Assembly (NCBI RefSeq): GCF_900087015.1
Contig: NZ_FLKP01000001.1
Coordinates: 272,695 to 336,694, forward strand
Direction: 5' to 3'
DNA from: Christensenella timonensis
GTDB taxonomy: Bacteria; Bacillota; Clostridia; Christensenellales; Christensenellaceae
DNA: 64,000 nucleotides
Numbering within the stretch: the first letter of the stretch is position 1; each line of letters opens with the position of its first letter. Of this stretch, positions 1 through 9,408 are shown one piece after another. Under the pieces are notes generated by a model. That model ran no database searches. It was not told the origin of the DNA and saw only the letters and a program-made list of their open reading frames with translations. Both the position numbers and the translations under genes were made by a program.

Positions 1-819
1 AATATTTGCAAAAGCAGTGATACTGAAAAGTATGTTTACGAACTGAAAGACAACAAATACATTGAAACGGTTTTTATCAAGCGGCGAGATGGTGGAACTG
101 TTTGCGTGAGCACACAAGTCGGTTGTCCTGTTGGTTGTATTTTTTGTGAGTCCGGGCGAAATGGCTTTGTTCGTAATCTAACATCGTCAGAAATCGTACA
201 ACAGATTATATTGTTGCGTCGAAAAGTAAACCGTATCGTTTTTATGGGTATGGGAGAGCCTTTATTCAATTATGACAACTTGATAAAAGCAATCCATATT
301 CTCCGAGATAGATATGGGCTCAACTTTCCAACCGACGGCATTACCATATCAACAGTTGGTCCGGTCGATCAATTAAAAAAATTGCGCGAGGAACATCTTA
401 AAATTCAGTTGACAATATCTTTACACGCAGCAACACAATCTGCAAGAAATCGTATTATTCCTCACATGCGCATATATGCTATTGAAGATGTTGTTAAGCA
501 AGCCTTATCCTATTCTGAAAGGCATAATCGCAAAATTGTCTTTGCGTATTTGCTTTTACCGGGTATAAATGACCGGCCCTCAGATGTAAGACAACTTGCA
601 AAATGGTTTCGGGGCAAAAAAGTTATGATTAACGTGTTACAATACAACCCAACAAGCAATTCAAGAATTAAAGCACCACAGAAACGGGAAATAGTTGCAT
701 TCAAACATCAATTAGAGCAAGCAGGACTTGAAGTTACTATGAGAGTTTCTCATGGCAGAGAGATTAACGCGGCTTGTGGACAGTTAGCTAACACATATAA
801 TAAATTCAAAAAAAAATGA
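1..819 (+). CDS. RlmN/Cfr-family radical SAM rRNA methyltransferase, 5' partial
   Basis: The frame is open from the first base, so the N-terminus lies outside the window; 272 residues are visible, about 100 fewer than full-length RlmN. The family uses SAM radical chemistry to methylate C2 (RlmN) or C8 (Cfr) of A2503 in 23S rRNA. Visible hallmarks are the CxxxCxxC 4Fe-4S motif (C42, C46, C49), a conserved Cys seven residues earlier (C35), GMGEPL at about 83-88 and the mechanistic Cys in AACGQL (C259). The GEP triplet matches RlmN; the Cfr sequence I remember has GEA, so C2 specificity is more likely. A methionine-like start at 106 is only an internal GTG. The gene is AT-rich and sits in a mobile element beside a serine recombinase, so it is not the housekeeping rlmN. 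Family assignment is secure, the methylated carbon is not. Confidence 0.85.
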   Translation, partial: NICKSSDTEKYVYELKDNKYIETVFIKRRDGGTVCVSTQVGCPVGCIFCESGRNGFVRNLTSSEIVQQIILLRRKVNRIVFMGMGEPLFNYDNLIKAIHILRDRYGLNFPTDGITISTVGPVDQLKKLREEHLKIQLTISLHAATQSARNRIIPHMRIYAIEDVVKQALSYSERHNRKIVFAYLLLPGINDRPSDVRQLAKWFRGKKVMINVLQYNPTSNSRIKAPQKREIVAFKHQLEQAGLEVTMRVSHGREINAACGQLANTYNKFKKK

Positions 820-847
820 TTAAAAGTGCCAGACGCATAGACGCAGA

Positions 848-897
848 GCCGATAACGCATTAGGTCAAAAAACCTATGTGTTATCGGCTTTTTTATT
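848..897 (+). terminator. Rho-independent terminator after radical SAM gene
   Basis: An 18-bp near-perfect stem (848-865 pairing with 871-888) is followed by a T-rich tract, 29 bases after the stop codon of the radical SAM gene. Confidence 0.85.
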
Positions 898-1292
898 TAA
901 TATTGCGCAAAAGCCGCTGTTCCCTATTATAGAATGGATTGCGGGTAGTGTATTAAAGTCGCCCTTTTTTAAGGATACGGCGGTATCGGGGAGGTATCGC
1001 CGTGTCCATTTTTATTTACTGTAACCCGCCTAATGCTTTGCGGTCAAAAAAAGCTATGCTCCGCAAGCGGGATATTCCGGCTATGAATGTGAACTGTCAA
1101 TACATTTAGCTACTGCTTACATTTCCTTTGCGCCCGTCCGCGTCTTGCGGACGGGCGCATTTTGCTTTTTTCAACTTTTTTCTGAAAAGCGCACTCAAGA
1201 GCCATCTCCCGAACGGGTACGGAGCGAAAGGGGCAGAGAGGACAAGCCCTTAACTCCCGTCCTCTACTCCACGCGGGAAGGAGGTGAACTCT
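898..1292. other. Intergenic leader of the sigma-like gene with two further hairpins
   Basis: No credible gene is seen. The stretch holds a GC-rich stem (973-986 with 994-1007) followed by T-rich sequence, and a perfect 12-bp stem (1130-1141 with 1147-1158) followed by a T tract. Tandem terminator-like hairpins ahead of the sigma-like gene suggest transcription attenuation of the element's regulatory module, as described for Tn916 upstream of its regulatory genes; here that is inference. Confidence 0.5.
1130..1170 (+). terminator. Strong terminator-like hairpin upstream of sigma-like gene
   Basis: A perfect 12-bp GC-rich stem with a 5-base loop is followed directly by a T-rich tract. It lies about 120 bases upstream of the sigma-like start and could attenuate read-through. 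Confidence 0.75.
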
Positions 1293-1730
1293 ATGGAGCT
1301 ATCTTCTTCCGACAAGGAAAGAATACAACATCAGTACGACGCATTAGCAAAGAAAACTTTGGTCGGCGAAGCGAAAAGCCACCGTCGCACTCTTGCGAAA
1401 CGCGCAGCACGCGAAGTTACTTTTTCGGATTTGAGCGAAAGCGAACTCGCGCAGCTTTTCACAACGGACGAATACGAAAGCGATTATTTCCGTTTTCAAG
1501 TGTCCGGCTTTGATGTACTCGTCAAAAATGAACTGCTTGCCGAAGCCCTTAACGCTTTGCCCGAAAGGAAACGCGACATTATCCTTTTGTCCTACTTCTT
1601 GGATATGAGCGACGCGGAAATTGGCGAACTGCTGAATGTTGTACGCACGACGGTTTTCCGGCACAGGAAATCCGCGCTTGCGAAAATCAAACAGTATTTG
1701 GAGGGAAAAGCAGATGATGAATACCGTTAG
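1293..1730 (+). CDS. Sigma-70-family region-4-like regulator (Tn916 Orf7-like)
   Basis: A 145-residue protein. Its C-terminal half (about residues 80-135) looks like sigma factor region 4: a helical segment around LNALPERKRDIILLSYF followed by the DNA-binding helix-turn-helix MSDAEIGELL...RTTVFRHRKSAL. Such short sigma-like proteins are standard in Tn916-like and Tn4451-like elements, where they are thought to control element genes. The ATG at 1293 is chosen because a strong GGAAGGAGG ribosome site lies just before it; the in-frame GTG at 1284 overlaps that site. The 3' end overlaps the next gene by 17 bases, indicating coupled translation. Confidence 0.85.
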   Translation: MELSSSDKERIQHQYDALAKKTLVGEAKSHRRTLAKRAAREVTFSDLSESELAQLFTTDEYESDYFRFQVSGFDVLVKNELLAEALNALPERKRDIILLSYFLDMSDAEIGELLNVVRTTVFRHRKSALAKIKQYLEGKADDEYR

Positions 1731-1956
1731 GAAGTCTGAAAATCTGTTGCCGTTCCCTGTCATTTCCGCAGCGGCAAACGGCGACACAACCGCCATGTGC
1801 GCGATCTTGAAGCACTACGAGGGTTACATAGCGAAACTTTGTACCCGCACGCTGAAAGACGACGCGGGCAATACCTATTCCTATGTGGACGAGGAAATGC
1901 GTAACAGGCTGCAAGTGCGCCTTATTACCCGCACCCTTGCTTTTCATGTAGGATAA
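1714..1956 (+). CDS. Helix-turn-helix domain protein, Tn916 Orf8-like
   Basis: An 80-residue protein with the pattern of Tn916 Orf8: an ISAAANGD-like start of the domain, then LKHYEGYIAKLCTRTL, then VDEEMRNRLQVRLI. The family is small and confined largely to conjugative elements, and accompanies the sigma-like gene. The start overlaps the sigma-like gene and has a GAGGG site 5' of the ATG; the adjacent ATG at 1717 is an alternative. A role in regulating element excision or transfer is inferred from neighbours, not proved. Confidence 0.8.
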   Translation: MMNTVRKSENLLPFPVISAAANGDTTAMCAILKHYEGYIAKLCTRTLKDDAGNTYSYVDEEMRNRLQVRLITRTLAFHVG

Positions 1957-2414
1957 TCTTTTAGCCCATGCGGGGAGCGTGTCCCCTTTCCACGCTTCCC
2001 GTTATGGGCTATTTGTCGTTCCGCAAAAGCATATCCGCTGTTGATGTGCTTTTGCAGGCCGACAAAGCCTATTGTTCCTTGACAAAGAAAGCGGCCTTTG
2101 GTGCGCAGCATAACAGGCAAACGGGTACATTCCGTCTGTACCGAGCCAGTCGGCGGGTACGCCATGACAGCTTTTCCCCATAGGGGAAAAGCCGAGCGAG
2201 AACTACCGCGCCGTAAAACAGGTTTAGCAGCTTGTGGGCGACGACATACAAGGCGGCACAATGATACTCCCGCGTTGAACACCCTCAAAGTATTGCGCGG
2301 CGCACCCATAAGCATGGGCCGGGGTGAAACTCCCGTGAGGTTGCAGCTAACAACCGCCCGTTTTTGCCTTTTGACGAATATAGTTTATCCATACAGGAAA
2401 AGGAGGTTTTTCTA
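1957..2414 (+). other. Untranslated structured stretch of the element
   Basis: A 458-base gap without a convincing gene. It starts with a long imperfect stem (1963-1981 with 1991-2010) right after the Orf8-like stop, terminator-like. Further on are short GC-rich hairpins around 2150-2340, for example CCCAT/ATGGG near 2305-2325. An overlapping open frame of 105 codons (2098-2415) has strongly basic, low-complexity composition and no ribosome site, and I do not believe it. It may be an untranslated leader RNA of the tnpW/tnpX module. Confidence 0.45.
1963..2010 (+). terminator. Long stem-loop after Orf8-like gene
   Basis: Two arms of about 19-20 bases (1963-1981 and 1991-2010) pair with few mismatches and a short loop, 6 bases after the stop codon. 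The T tract is weak, so it may be a processing or attenuation structure, not a classical terminator. Confidence 0.55.
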
Positions 2415-2588
2415 ATGGATAAAAAACAGACAATTACAACCGAACGCAAAATAGGGAAAATCACCTATCTTGTTCAAGCGTTGCCGAGTGAAAAGGCAAC
2501 CGATACAATCCATAAAAAGATTGAGAAACTCATTGTAAAGGATTTGCAGAAAAAGCCCGGAAATCCGGGCTTTTTAGCGTCCGAGTAG
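2415..2588 (+). CDS. tnpW: Transposon-encoded TnpW-family protein
   Basis: A 57-residue protein of the pattern ERKIGKITYLV followed by a KIEKLI helix, as in TnpW of Tn4451-like elements. Its molecular role is not established; it is regularly found just before the large serine recombinase. AGGAGG lies 9 bases before the ATG. Its last codons contain a perfect AAAAGCCCGG/CCGGGCTTTT hairpin, so a terminator is embedded in the coding sequence ahead of the recombinase gene. Confidence 0.75.
   Translation: MDKKQTITTERKIGKITYLVQALPSEKATDTIHKKIEKLIVKDLQKKPGNPGFLASE
2551..2575 (+). terminator. Terminator inside the tnpW 3' end
   Basis: A perfect 10-bp stem (2551-2560 with 2565-2574) with a 4-base loop and T tract lies within the last codons of tnpW. 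It would reduce read-through into the recombinase gene and could act in both directions. Confidence 0.7.
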
Positions 2589-2665
2589 TGCATTAGGCGG
2601 CGGGATATGGTATAATGATAGCAACACATTATACCTGTTTATTCGGCTGTCGGAAAGGAGGACTA

Positions 2666-4741
<2,076 letters not shown>

Positions 4742-4835
4742 GGGTTCCTTTCCGTTTTGTGATAGACTAGAGGGGTTTGGGGATTCTCCCCAAGGGTCTG
4801 CCCCAGCAGGCGTTAGCCTGTGAGGGCACAAGCAA

Positions 4836-4896
4836 TTTTGAATCATGGACGCGCAAGCGCACATGATTCAAAAGGTGGAAGTGTTAATACACTTCC
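4836..4896. repeat. Two perfect inverted repeats, candidate oriT
   Basis: First repeat: 12-bp arms 4836-4847 and 4862-4873, with a further GCGC/GCGC pair inside. Second repeat: 8-bp arms 4877-4884 and 4889-4896 with a TAAT loop. Transfer origins of mobilizable elements typically have a hairpin next to a nick site, and this lies in the non-coding part of an element remnant. No relaxase gene is adjacent, so the identity stays a proposal. Confidence 0.45.
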
Positions 4897-4987
4897 TATG
4901 CTTGCTGGTAGACCGAATATCCCGTATATGTCCCCTCACTACTAACACAATCCGAAACACCCAAAAAGGAACCTTTTTCAGAAATGT

Positions 4988-5344
4988 TTACAATTTATTT
5001 TGCTTTTTCAATTTACGCAGACGCTTGATTCTCTTGTCCCATTGATTTTTTTCTTCGGTCAAAATATCTGTCACGCGATCAACGATCTGCCGACCGCCGA
5101 TTTCCTGTAATTTCTCACTATATAGTTGGAGCAAAAGACGCTTACCTGTTCGCTCAATGACAGGGTCATCTGTCGATATAAGCATGACAGGTAATAAAGC
5201 TTCATATCCATTAAAATGATCTAAGTTGATTTCCAACATAAGATCGCTGTATATGAGATGGTCTTCAAACCGCATTAGGTTTTGGATTCTTTCTAATCCC
5301 TCAACATTTTGCTCTAAACATTCCAATACTTTTTTATTTGACAT
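4988..5344 (-). CDS. Unknown 118-residue protein
   Basis: I do not recognise it. It is predicted soluble and mostly helical, with acidic N-terminal two thirds and a strongly basic lysine/arginine-rich tail (last 20 residues) that could bind nucleic acid or pair with an acidic partner. There are no signal peptide or membrane segments. CTAAGGAG precedes the ATG. A promoter (TTGATT, 18 bases, TATAAT) lies upstream, with an inverted repeat just after the -10. It is divergent from an XRE repressor gene, and the base composition is AT-rich, both typical of accessory cassettes. A toxin or defence-associated role is possible but not shown. Confidence 0.65.
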   Translation of the reverse strand: MSNKKVLECLEQNVEGLERIQNLMRFEDHLIYSDLMLEINLDHFNGYEALLPVMLISTDDPVIERTGKRLLLQLYSEKLQEIGGRQIVDRVTDILTEEKNQWDKRIKRLRKLKKQNKL

Positions 5345-5369
5345 GATTATTTCTCCTTAGATAAAATCA

Positions 5370-5416
5370 GAGTCCCATTGGACTCCATTATATCATAGAG
5401 ATAATTATATAATCAA
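5370..5416 (-). promoter_or_regulatory. Promoter and inverted repeat of the 118-residue gene
   Basis: On the minus strand: -35 TTGATT (5411-5416), 18-base spacer, -10 TATAAT (5387-5392), then a 6-bp-arm inverted repeat GAGTCC/GGACTC (5370-5385) at about the transcription start. The repeat is placed to act as a repressor site. Confidence 0.6.
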
Positions 5417-5424
5417 GAAAAAGA

Positions 5425-5442
5425 TGTGTCTAATTAGGCACA
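5425..5442 (+). promoter_or_regulatory. 18-bp near-palindrome, likely XRE operator
   Basis: The sequence TGTGTCTAATTAGGCACA is palindromic except for one position pair. It sits between the divergent genes, 22 bases before the XRE start codon, where an autoregulatory repressor would bind. Confidence 0.55.
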
Positions 5443-5463
5443 ATTTTTTAAAGGGGTACTGTT

Positions 5464-5712
5464 ATGAGAAATATGATTCTTCAAAATGTGAGTTTATCTA
5501 CAAATTTAAAACGGTTGCGGGCTGATTCTGGTTTGTCACAAAGCAAAGTAGTTGCACAAATGAATTTATTAGGGAGTCCTCTTGATCGTCCAGCCTATGC
5601 AAAAATAGAACTTGGGAAACGCAATATAAAGGTGACGGATTTGGTTGCGCTCCAGCAAGTTTATAATGTGGATTTTGCAGAGTTTTTTAAAGGAATTAAG
5701 CCGCACGAGTAA
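5464..5712 (+). CDS. XRE-family helix-turn-helix regulator
   Basis: An 82-residue protein made almost wholly of one Cro/C1-type helix-turn-helix domain (about residues 14-70). LKRLRADSGLSQSKVVAQM is helices 1-3, YAKIELGKRNIKVTDLVALQQVY is the recognition and closing helices, and the end NVDFAEFFKG is typical of small family members. AAAGGGG lies before the ATG. It is divergent from the 118-residue gene and converges stop to stop, with no gap, on the large defence-like gene. It probably represses its own promoter and its divergent neighbour. Confidence 0.85.
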   Translation: MRNMILQNVSLSTNLKRLRADSGLSQSKVVAQMNLLGSPLDRPAYAKIELGKRNIKVTDLVALQQVYNVDFAEFFKGIKPHE

Positions 5713-7029
5713 TTAATTAAACATGACACCAAAATAGTCTTTTAGAACATCTTTGGAACCCAAAAACAAGAGTTCAATAGATTTTACATATTCAGAAACA
5801 TCTTCTCGAAATGTAATTGAGGCATCATACCAATATTGGAAACTCTTTTTGTCGTCTTCGTCCCAAAAACAGTAAATGAATTTAGGATTTTCCGCCTGTT
5901 GATCATAAAACGCAAGCATCAAATCTCTTAAAATGTGCTGGTCATTATTAATATTCAAGCCAAAAATTATAACTGTATTTATTTCTCTATCTGCAAGACC
6001 GCTGTCAATATTTTCATGGATTTTAGGAATTGCTTTATTAATTTTGTCATTAGATTTTTGTATAGTAGCTACGTTATTGAAGAACCCTTTACTAATAAAG
6101 TAATCCCCTATTAGAATATCGGAAAAATCATACCATTTTTTATTACATTCAATTCCAAAATTTTGATAATTTACATATGCATGAGTATTTTCATCATATT
6201 TGCCATGTAAATGGATTATTTCTTTTTTTACTAGATTTTCGAGAATATTATCATAATTCAAAGTATAAATAGTTTCAAAGAGATCAAGAAAATTTTTAAG
6301 TTTATTTATATCTAAACTATCCCACTTATCTAAATCATTTATACAAACGGCTTTTCCATTGCAAAATATTGCAGTTGAAAATAATATTCTATAGTAAGTA
6401 TTAAATCCATTCATTAGTACATTTTGACAAACAATATAAGATTTATTCTTTTTAGCAACTGATGGAATCGGAAACGGATATTTATTTCCAGCTTCTATAA
6501 GTGATATAAAATCATTATCTTTTGGGCATGAATAATAATTTTGTTTGACTTCTTTAATAGCAAAATATAAGTAAATTAATACGGGCCAATATTCAATATT
6601 GACAGATTTGTAACCATGTTTATGTCCGTGCTCTGAAATTAGTTCAACTAAGCTAATTTGGCTCTTTTTAAAAATCAATTCATTAATTAGGCCTTCTTTT
6701 TTTAGGATATCAACAATATGCTCGCTTTCTAAAATTGTATCCGCAAATTGAATTCCGCTCTCAAATAAGGAATCAAATTGACCCTGATTGGCATTAACCA
6801 TAATATTAAATGCAGCTTGATAATTGGTTTCAAGAATGCGCGCAAAATTTTGATTTTGTGCGTTTGTTTGATATACAATTTTAGTTTTTACGAGCTTGTT
6901 TGCGGCCGTTAATCGGTCATAAATATTTCCAAAATCCGTATCAAAATTCATGCTGAATCCATTGCCACATAAAAATGCGCATCTATTATTATGAATTATC
7001 TTGTCAAAGCTTTTTATATCAATATCCAT
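5713..7029 (-). CDS. SIR2/AbiH/DUF4917-like protein, candidate anti-phage effector
   Basis: 438 residues, soluble. Three blocks mark a SIR2-like Rossmann fold as in DUF4917 and AbiH proteins: an N-terminal glycine loop GNGFS (22-26); NYDNILE (258-264) followed by HLHGK (273-277); and IIFGLNINNDQHIL (354-367). In relatives these surround a nucleotide (NAD) pocket. The combination GNGFS plus late FG-x-N-x-x-N-D-x-H-I favours DUF4917. AbiH causes abortive infection and many SIR2-like proteins deplete NAD during phage attack. This gene is much more AT-rich than the core genes and sits in a recombinase-bearing island next to a repressor, which fits a defence role. TTGGAG lies before the ATG. Fold moderately sure, function inferred. 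Confidence 0.65.
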   Translation of the reverse strand: MDIDIKSFDKIIHNNRCAFLCGNGFSMNFDTDFGNIYDRLTAANKLVKTKIVYQTNAQNQNFARILETNYQAAFNIMVNANQGQFDSLFESGIQFADTILESEHIVDILKKEGLINELIFKKSQISLVELISEHGHKHGYKSVNIEYWPVLIYLYFAIKEVKQNYYSCPKDNDFISLIEAGNKYPFPIPSVAKKNKSYIVCQNVLMNGFNTYYRILFSTAIFCNGKAVCINDLDKWDSLDINKLKNFLDLFETIYTLNYDNILENLVKKEIIHLHGKYDENTHAYVNYQNFGIECNKKWYDFSDILIGDYFISKGFFNNVATIQKSNDKINKAIPKIHENIDSGLADREINTVIIFGLNINNDQHILRDLMLAFYDQQAENPKFIYCFWDEDDKKSFQYWYDASITFREDVSEYVKSIELLFLGSKDVLKDYFGVMFN

Positions 7030-7205
7030 TTTCTGATCTCCAAATATTTATTTATATATAAATATTATATCACCCCTATATGTTTTTTGTTACCCTTTAG
7101 AGCACTTTGGGGCCTTTAACCATGCGGGGTTCAGAGTGCAGTTTTAGGGAGCCAAGGTGTTTGTACCTAAATCACTAAAAACAGGGTCTAAATGTCGACG
7201 TAATA
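7030..7205. other. Island edge, no gene seen
   Basis: AT-rich sequence upstream of the defence-like gene includes a TATAAT (minus strand, about 7066-7071). It grades into the more GC-rich core genome by about 7250. I found no clear direct repeat or tRNA fragment marking an attachment site. Confidence 0.4.
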
Positions 7206-7243
7206 AAAAGACCAATGAGTTAAATTCTCCTCATTGGTCTTTT
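7206..7243 (-). terminator. Terminator of the MATE-TetR operon
   Basis: A perfect 13-bp stem (7207-7219 with 7230-7242). On the minus strand it is followed by a T tract, about 65 bases past the TetR stop. It is the first core-side feature to the right of the island. Confidence 0.85.
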
Positions 7244-7307
7244 CATGCCAATCCTGTTTGACAGCTATTCCTTTCGGTTTCCTGTTTTATGGATAACGCC
7301 GATTGGG

Positions 7308-7943
7308 TCAGCTCTTTTTCTTTTCTTTTGCTTTGGCCGGTTTTTTCGGCGCTTTGCTTTTATGCCGGTCTGCCTCTTTTTCCGCATAGGCGATCAGCAT
7401 ATCGAACACCAACCTCGAACGCTCGTCCACGTTTCCTACGCCGTAAAGCGAGATCGAATTGAGCATGCCGAACAACAGCTCTGACAGCACTTCCGCGTCC
7501 TTTTCCGTGATATTCACCTTATATTCCATGAATACCCGCGTGATCAGTTCCACAAAGAGCTGCTGCACCTGCTTGCGGATCCCGAACAGCGTACGTTCGA
7601 TGTATTCCTTGTCCGATTCAAAATTGACGACCTGGTTGATCACATCCTCCGGCGTTTCCACCATGCGGCCGATAAAGCAATAGATCGCGCCGTAAAGCGC
7701 TTCCTTCGGTTCCTTGCCGAACACGGTTTCCATAAACTGCGTCATGATCTGCTCGATCTCGCCGGCAAGTACCTGTGCCAGCAGCGCTTCCTTGTCTTCA
7801 AAGTGGGTATACACCGTACCTACGGCGAGCCCGCTCACCTCGGCGATACGGCGCATGGAAAGGCTGTCGTACCCTTCCTTGTGGTAGATCTCCAAAGCTG
7901 CATTGATGATCTTCTGTGTAACGTCTTCGATTTTCTTAGGCAT
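7308..7943 (-). CDS. TetR/AcrR-family transcriptional repressor
   Basis: 211 residues. The N-terminal TetR DNA-binding domain (about 5-50) is clear: IINAALEIYHKEGYDSLSMRRIAEVSGLAVGTVYTHFEDKEALL carries the usual helix-turn-helix with TVY-HF. The C-terminal ligand/dimer domain is unclassified, ending in a lysine/alanine-rich tail of about 20 residues. The ATG at 7943 is chosen because AGGGGAA precedes it and the domain begins directly; a longer frame to 8045 only overlaps the transporter. It lies 19 bases downstream of the MATE gene and is presumably co-transcribed with it. A perfect TGAACG-type palindrome at the MATE promoter is the likely operator. Confidence 0.9.
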   Translation of the reverse strand: MPKKIEDVTQKIINAALEIYHKEGYDSLSMRRIAEVSGLAVGTVYTHFEDKEALLAQVLAGEIEQIMTQFMETVFGKEPKEALYGAIYCFIGRMVETPEDVINQVVNFESDKEYIERTLFGIRKQVQQLFVELITRVFMEYKVNITEKDAEVLSELLFGMLNSISLYGVGNVDERSRLVFDMLIAYAEKEADRHKSKAPKKPAKAKEKKKS

Positions 7944-7962
7944 AGTATTCCCCTTCTGCGCG

Positions 7963-9360
7963 TCATTGCTCAACGCACGTATCGACAAGTCCCAACGCAT
8001 ATTCTTCTTCCCTGCGGCGGATATAGCCGAAAATCCGCACGGCAAGGATCACAGCGATGATCCCCGAAATGACATCCGCCACCAGCGGCGAGATCATGAT
8101 CCCGATCAGGCCGAGTACGTTCGCCAATACAAGCACTGTTGGGATCAGGCATACGCCCTGCCGCGAAATGGATAATACCAACGCGCCCGTCGCGCGGCCA
8201 AACGCCTGGTGCGTCATCATCATGATCAGTGTAAAAGCGGTCAGCGTGAACCCTGCCGTAAACCAACGAAGCGCCGGGATCCCGATTTGCGTCACATAAT
8301 CGTCGGTGGTAAAAATATGCATCATTTGCGGCGCCAGGAAATAGCACAGCAGCGTCACGCAGGCGCCGATCGCCAGGGCGACCGCGATGCCGAACTTCAT
8401 GGCCGATTTCAGCCGCTTGAATTTATAAGCCCCAAAATTATACCCGGCGACCGGTTGATAGCCTTGTGCAAACCCAAAGATCAGCGCAAACCCTAAAAAT
8501 TGTATGCGATTCACAATGCCAAAGGCGGCAATTGCCGCATCCCCATACGGTTTAGCACACACATTGATGACTGCAAATCCCACTGCTGCCAAAAGCTGCG
8601 TCAAAAACGTAGAAGAACCGATCCGCGTAATATAGGAAATAATTTCCCTGTCAAAACGGAAGCCTTTCAGCCGGAAAGGCGCTACCGTTTTTTTACGCCA
8701 GTAATTCGAGGACAGGATCAGGAAGGCAACGACCTGCGAGATCGCGGTCGCGACTGCCGCACCCATCACGCCCATGTTGAACGTAAAGATGAAAATCGGA
8801 TCCATGATGATATTCAGCACAGCGCCGATGACCATCCCCGTCATGGACTGTAGCGCGCTCCCTTCCGCGCGCAGCAGGTTGTTGAAAGCCATATTGGTAA
8901 GCTGCACCGGCGAAGCCAGGAACATCACGATCGCATAATCCATTGCAAGCTCGATCGTACTGTCCGAAGCCCCCAGCCACAAAAGCATGGGCCGCGCAGC
9001 GATACAGCCGGCTACCGCCACAAATACGCCCATCAGAAACGCGAGCGTGATCGTCGTTGTCGCGGTTTTCCCCGCCTTTTCAAGCTCCTTGGCGCCCAGC
9101 AGGCGGGAAAGATAGGCCGCGCCGCCCGCGGCGAACAAAATAGAAAGCGCTTGTGTCGTGAGCATGATCGGCATAAACACGGACACCGCCGCTGTTCCCA
9201 GATAGCCTTCCGGCGAGATGCTGACAAAGTATGTGTCCGCCATATTGTAGATCGCCATGACCACCATACTGATGATCGCAGGGATCGCCAGACGGATGAT
9301 CGCTGTCGGAATTTTGGCCGTACCCATCATTTGTGCACGCAGGTCTATTTTCTCTTCCAT
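7963..9360 (-). CDS. MATE-family multidrug/Na+ antiporter
   Basis: 465 residues with about 12 hydrophobic segments, the length expected for MATE exporters. Typical blocks are the N-terminal IPAIISMVVMAIYNMADTYFV, the LLRAEGSA loop near residue 165 and the second-half repeat FLTQLLAAVGFAVINVCA. MATE proteins exchange cations (H+ or Na+) for drugs or metabolites at the inner membrane. GAGGCGAGGA lies before the ATG. It is first in an operon with the TetR gene. Substrate unknown. Confidence 0.92.
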   Translation of the reverse strand: MEEKIDLRAQMMGTAKIPTAIIRLAIPAIISMVVMAIYNMADTYFVSISPEGYLGTAAVSVFMPIMLTTQALSILFAAGGAAYLSRLLGAKELEKAGKTATTTITLAFLMGVFVAVAGCIAARPMLLWLGASDSTIELAMDYAIVMFLASPVQLTNMAFNNLLRAEGSALQSMTGMVIGAVLNIIMDPIFIFTFNMGVMGAAVATAISQVVAFLILSSNYWRKKTVAPFRLKGFRFDREIISYITRIGSSTFLTQLLAAVGFAVINVCAKPYGDAAIAAFGIVNRIQFLGFALIFGFAQGYQPVAGYNFGAYKFKRLKSAMKFGIAVALAIGACVTLLCYFLAPQMMHIFTTDDYVTQIGIPALRWFTAGFTLTAFTLIMMMTHQAFGRATGALVLSISRQGVCLIPTVLVLANVLGLIGIMISPLVADVISGIIAVILAVRIFGYIRRREEEYALGLVDTCVEQ

Positions 9361-9394
9361 TCCTCGCCTCGTACTTGCATTTCCAGAATTTTAC

Positions 9395-9408
9395 TGAACG
9401 TACGTTCA
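9395..9408. promoter_or_regulatory. Perfect 14-bp TetR-type operator
   Basis: TGAACGTACGTTCA is a perfect palindrome, the classic half-site pattern of TetR/AcrR regulators. It touches the MATE -10 element (TATAAT, minus strand 9408-9413), so binding would block transcription start. Confidence 0.75.

Noticed and set aside
1..819. Calling the gene cfr
   Set aside because: The GMGEPL block has the RlmN-type proline, and the N-terminus needed for a firm call is missing.
2098..2415. 105-codon frame in the element, starting with GTG
   Set aside because: No ribosome site, basic low-complexity translation and overlap with hairpins; more likely untranslated.
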